Translations under genes and position numbers: made by a program
Shown here: in pieces, positions 7,921 through 8,552 of the stretch
How the letters are laid out: every line of letters begins with the position of its first letter
How positions within the stretch are numbered: position 1 is the stretch's first letter
Notes under the pieces: generated by a model
Databases searched by the model: none
What the model saw: the letters and a program-made list of their open reading frames with translations, nothing else
Told to the model about the DNA's origin: nothing
Source: Bacteroidota bacterium
GTDB lineage: Bacteria > Bacteroidota > Bacteroidia > NS11-12g > UBA9320
Length of the DNA stretch: 8,552 nucleotides
Direction of reading: 5' to 3'
NCBI GenBank assembly: GCA_947499775.1
Contig: CANMPY010000055.1
Location: forward strand, 1-8,552

Positions 7921-8220
7921 ATGCAATACAATAAAAAAAATTTCATTGTAGAGAAGAGCTTAAATTTTGCGCTTCAAATAATTGAATTCTGTGAATTGTT
8001 GGATAGAAAAAAGAAGTTTATACTATCAAATCAACTTTTAAAATCAGGCACTTCGATTGGCGCAAATGTTCGAGAAGCTCAAAATGCAGAAAGTGCCATC
8101 GATTTTATCCATAAACTTAAAATAGCCGCTAAAGAAGCTGATGAAACGCAATATTGGTTGCTTTTATGTAAGCGTTCAAAAAACTATCCAAATTGTGAGA
8201 CCCTTCTATTAGATATTTAA
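7921..8220 (+). CDS. Four-helix-bundle protein (S23/IVS-like, TIGR02436 type), probably C-terminally truncated
   Basis: The 99-residue product belongs to the small four-helix-bundle family first met as the protein encoded by intervening sequences in 23S rRNA and now known as orphan copies in many Bacteroidota. Seen: helix 1 KNFIVEKSLNFALQIIEFCELL (in two parts, residues 6-16 and 17-27), then LSNQLLKSGTSIGANVREAQ at 35-54, the family signature, then AESAIDFIHKLKIAAKEADE at 56-75 and TQYWLLLCKRSKNYPNCETL at 76-95. The frame stops at TAA 8218-8220, but the following 21 codons, in the same frame to a second TAA at 8284-8286, read EVIKILSKIIS and onward, which looks like the missing last helix and basic tail. 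With them the length would be 121, usual for the family. The stop is thus likely a recent nonsense change. No function is established. It lies between the CoA-transferase subunit genes, with no rRNA nearby. Confidence 0.85.
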   Translation: MQYNKKNFIVEKSLNFALQIIEFCELLDRKKKFILSNQLLKSGTSIGANVREAQNAESAIDFIHKLKIAAKEADETQYWLLLCKRSKNYPNCETLLLDI

Positions 8221-8294
8221 GAAGTCATTAAAATTTTATCTAAAATAATTTCAACTACAAAGACAAGACACAAAAACCAATTATAAACGCATTT

Positions 8295-8366
8295 TCAAAT
8301 TCACAAACTCCCAAATTATCAAATTCACAAACTCCCAAATTATCAAATTACCAAATTATCAAATTA
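8295..8366 (+). repeat. Nested tandem repeat: nine octamers forming three 24-mers
   Basis: Seventy-two bases divide exactly into nine 8-nt units. Positions 8295-8318 and 8319-8342 are two identical 24-mers, each made of TCAAATTC, ACAAACTC and CCAAATTA. A third block, 8343-8366, reads TCAAATTA, CCAAATTA, TCAAATTA. The array begins 8 bp after the second stop of the four-helix-bundle frame and ends 4 bp before the subunit B ATG, so it makes up the whole translation-initiation region of that gene. It is purine/C-rich on the plus strand with almost no G. Slippage could change its length in 8- or 24-bp steps. Confidence 0.9.
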
Positions 8367-8370
8367 ACCC

Positions 8371-8552
8371 ATGCTCGATAAAAACCAAATAGCAAAAGTA
8401 ATAGCCCGTGAATTAAAGGATGGCTATTATGTAAATTTAGGAATAGGAATTCCAACCCTTGTGGCCAATTATATTCCCGAAGGGGTAAACGTAGTTCTTC
8501 AATCGGAGAACGGATTGTTGGGAATGGGGCCTTTCCCAATGGAAGGCGAAGA
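8371..8552 (+). CDS. scoB: 3-oxoacid CoA-transferase subunit B, N-terminal part (runs off right edge)
   Basis: Sixty codons plus two bases of the beta subunit are present. It pairs with subunit A to form the active CoA transferase. Seen: MLDKNQIAKVIARELKDGYY at the start, the conserved NLGIGIPTLVANYIPEG at 22-38, and SENGLLGMGPFP at 45-56, in which E46 corresponds to the catalytic glutamate that carries the acyl-CoA intermediate. The protein is normally about 215-220 residues, so some 70% lies outside the window. The ATG at 8371 matches the usual start of the family. There is no Shine-Dalgarno sequence; the preceding 76 bases are almost entirely the octamer array. Its expression probably depends on transcription through the insert from the subunit A promoter. 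Confidence 0.95.
   Translation, partial: MLDKNQIAKVIARELKDGYYVNLGIGIPTLVANYIPEGVNVVLQSENGLLGMGPFPMEGE

Noticed and set aside
8295..8366. The repeat array as a CRISPR locus.
   Set aside because: The units are contiguous 8- and 24-mers without unique spacers and no cas gene is present.
8348..8539. Open 63-codon minus-strand frame overlapping the start of subunit B.
   Set aside because: It is antisense to a clearly conserved CoA-transferase N terminus and has no recognisable protein features.

Overview
The window looks like chromosomal DNA of a Bacteroidota member. It is AT-rich, with no Shine-Dalgarno-like leaders before the genes. Several genes are preceded by the Bacteroidota -7 promoter element TAnnTTTG, one of them with a TTTG element 19 nt upstream. 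The gene content agrees: a gingipain-like (C25) N-terminal region, a WG-repeat secreted protein, a TIGR02436-type four-helix-bundle protein, and a bacteroidotal-style IleS. The genus cannot be fixed from this sequence.

Layout from left to right. 1-927 (minus) is the N-terminal 309 codons of isoleucyl-tRNA synthetase; the rest lies off the left edge, and the best start is a GTG. 928-1217 is a 290-bp divergent intergenic region with only weak promoter candidates. 1218-2429 (plus) is an exported WG-repeat protein. It converges, with a 14-bp gap, on 2444-4786 (minus), an RND/MMPL-type 12-TM exporter with a well-formed Bacteroidota promoter. 4787-5089 holds that promoter, a 9-bp inverted repeat and otherwise nothing recognisable. 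5090-5893 (minus) is a complete inositol-monophosphatase-family enzyme. Its ATG overlaps (TGATG) the stop of 5893-6975 (minus), which encodes only the secreted N-terminal region of a gingipain-like C25 protein, with no protease domain. 6976-7155 is a divergent promoter region. 7156-7854 (plus) is subunit A and 8371-8552 (plus, cut by the right edge) is the start of subunit B of a 3-oxoacid (succinyl-CoA:acetoacetate-type) CoA transferase.

The two CoA-transferase subunits, which work as one enzyme, are separated by a 516-bp insert. The insert holds a four-helix-bundle gene that appears shortened by an in-frame stop, followed by a nested octamer/24-mer repeat array that ends 4 bp before the subunit B start codon. 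This insert and the truncated C25 gene next to the phosphatase are the two places where the window departs from ordinary housekeeping content. I did not find a clearly new multi-gene system.
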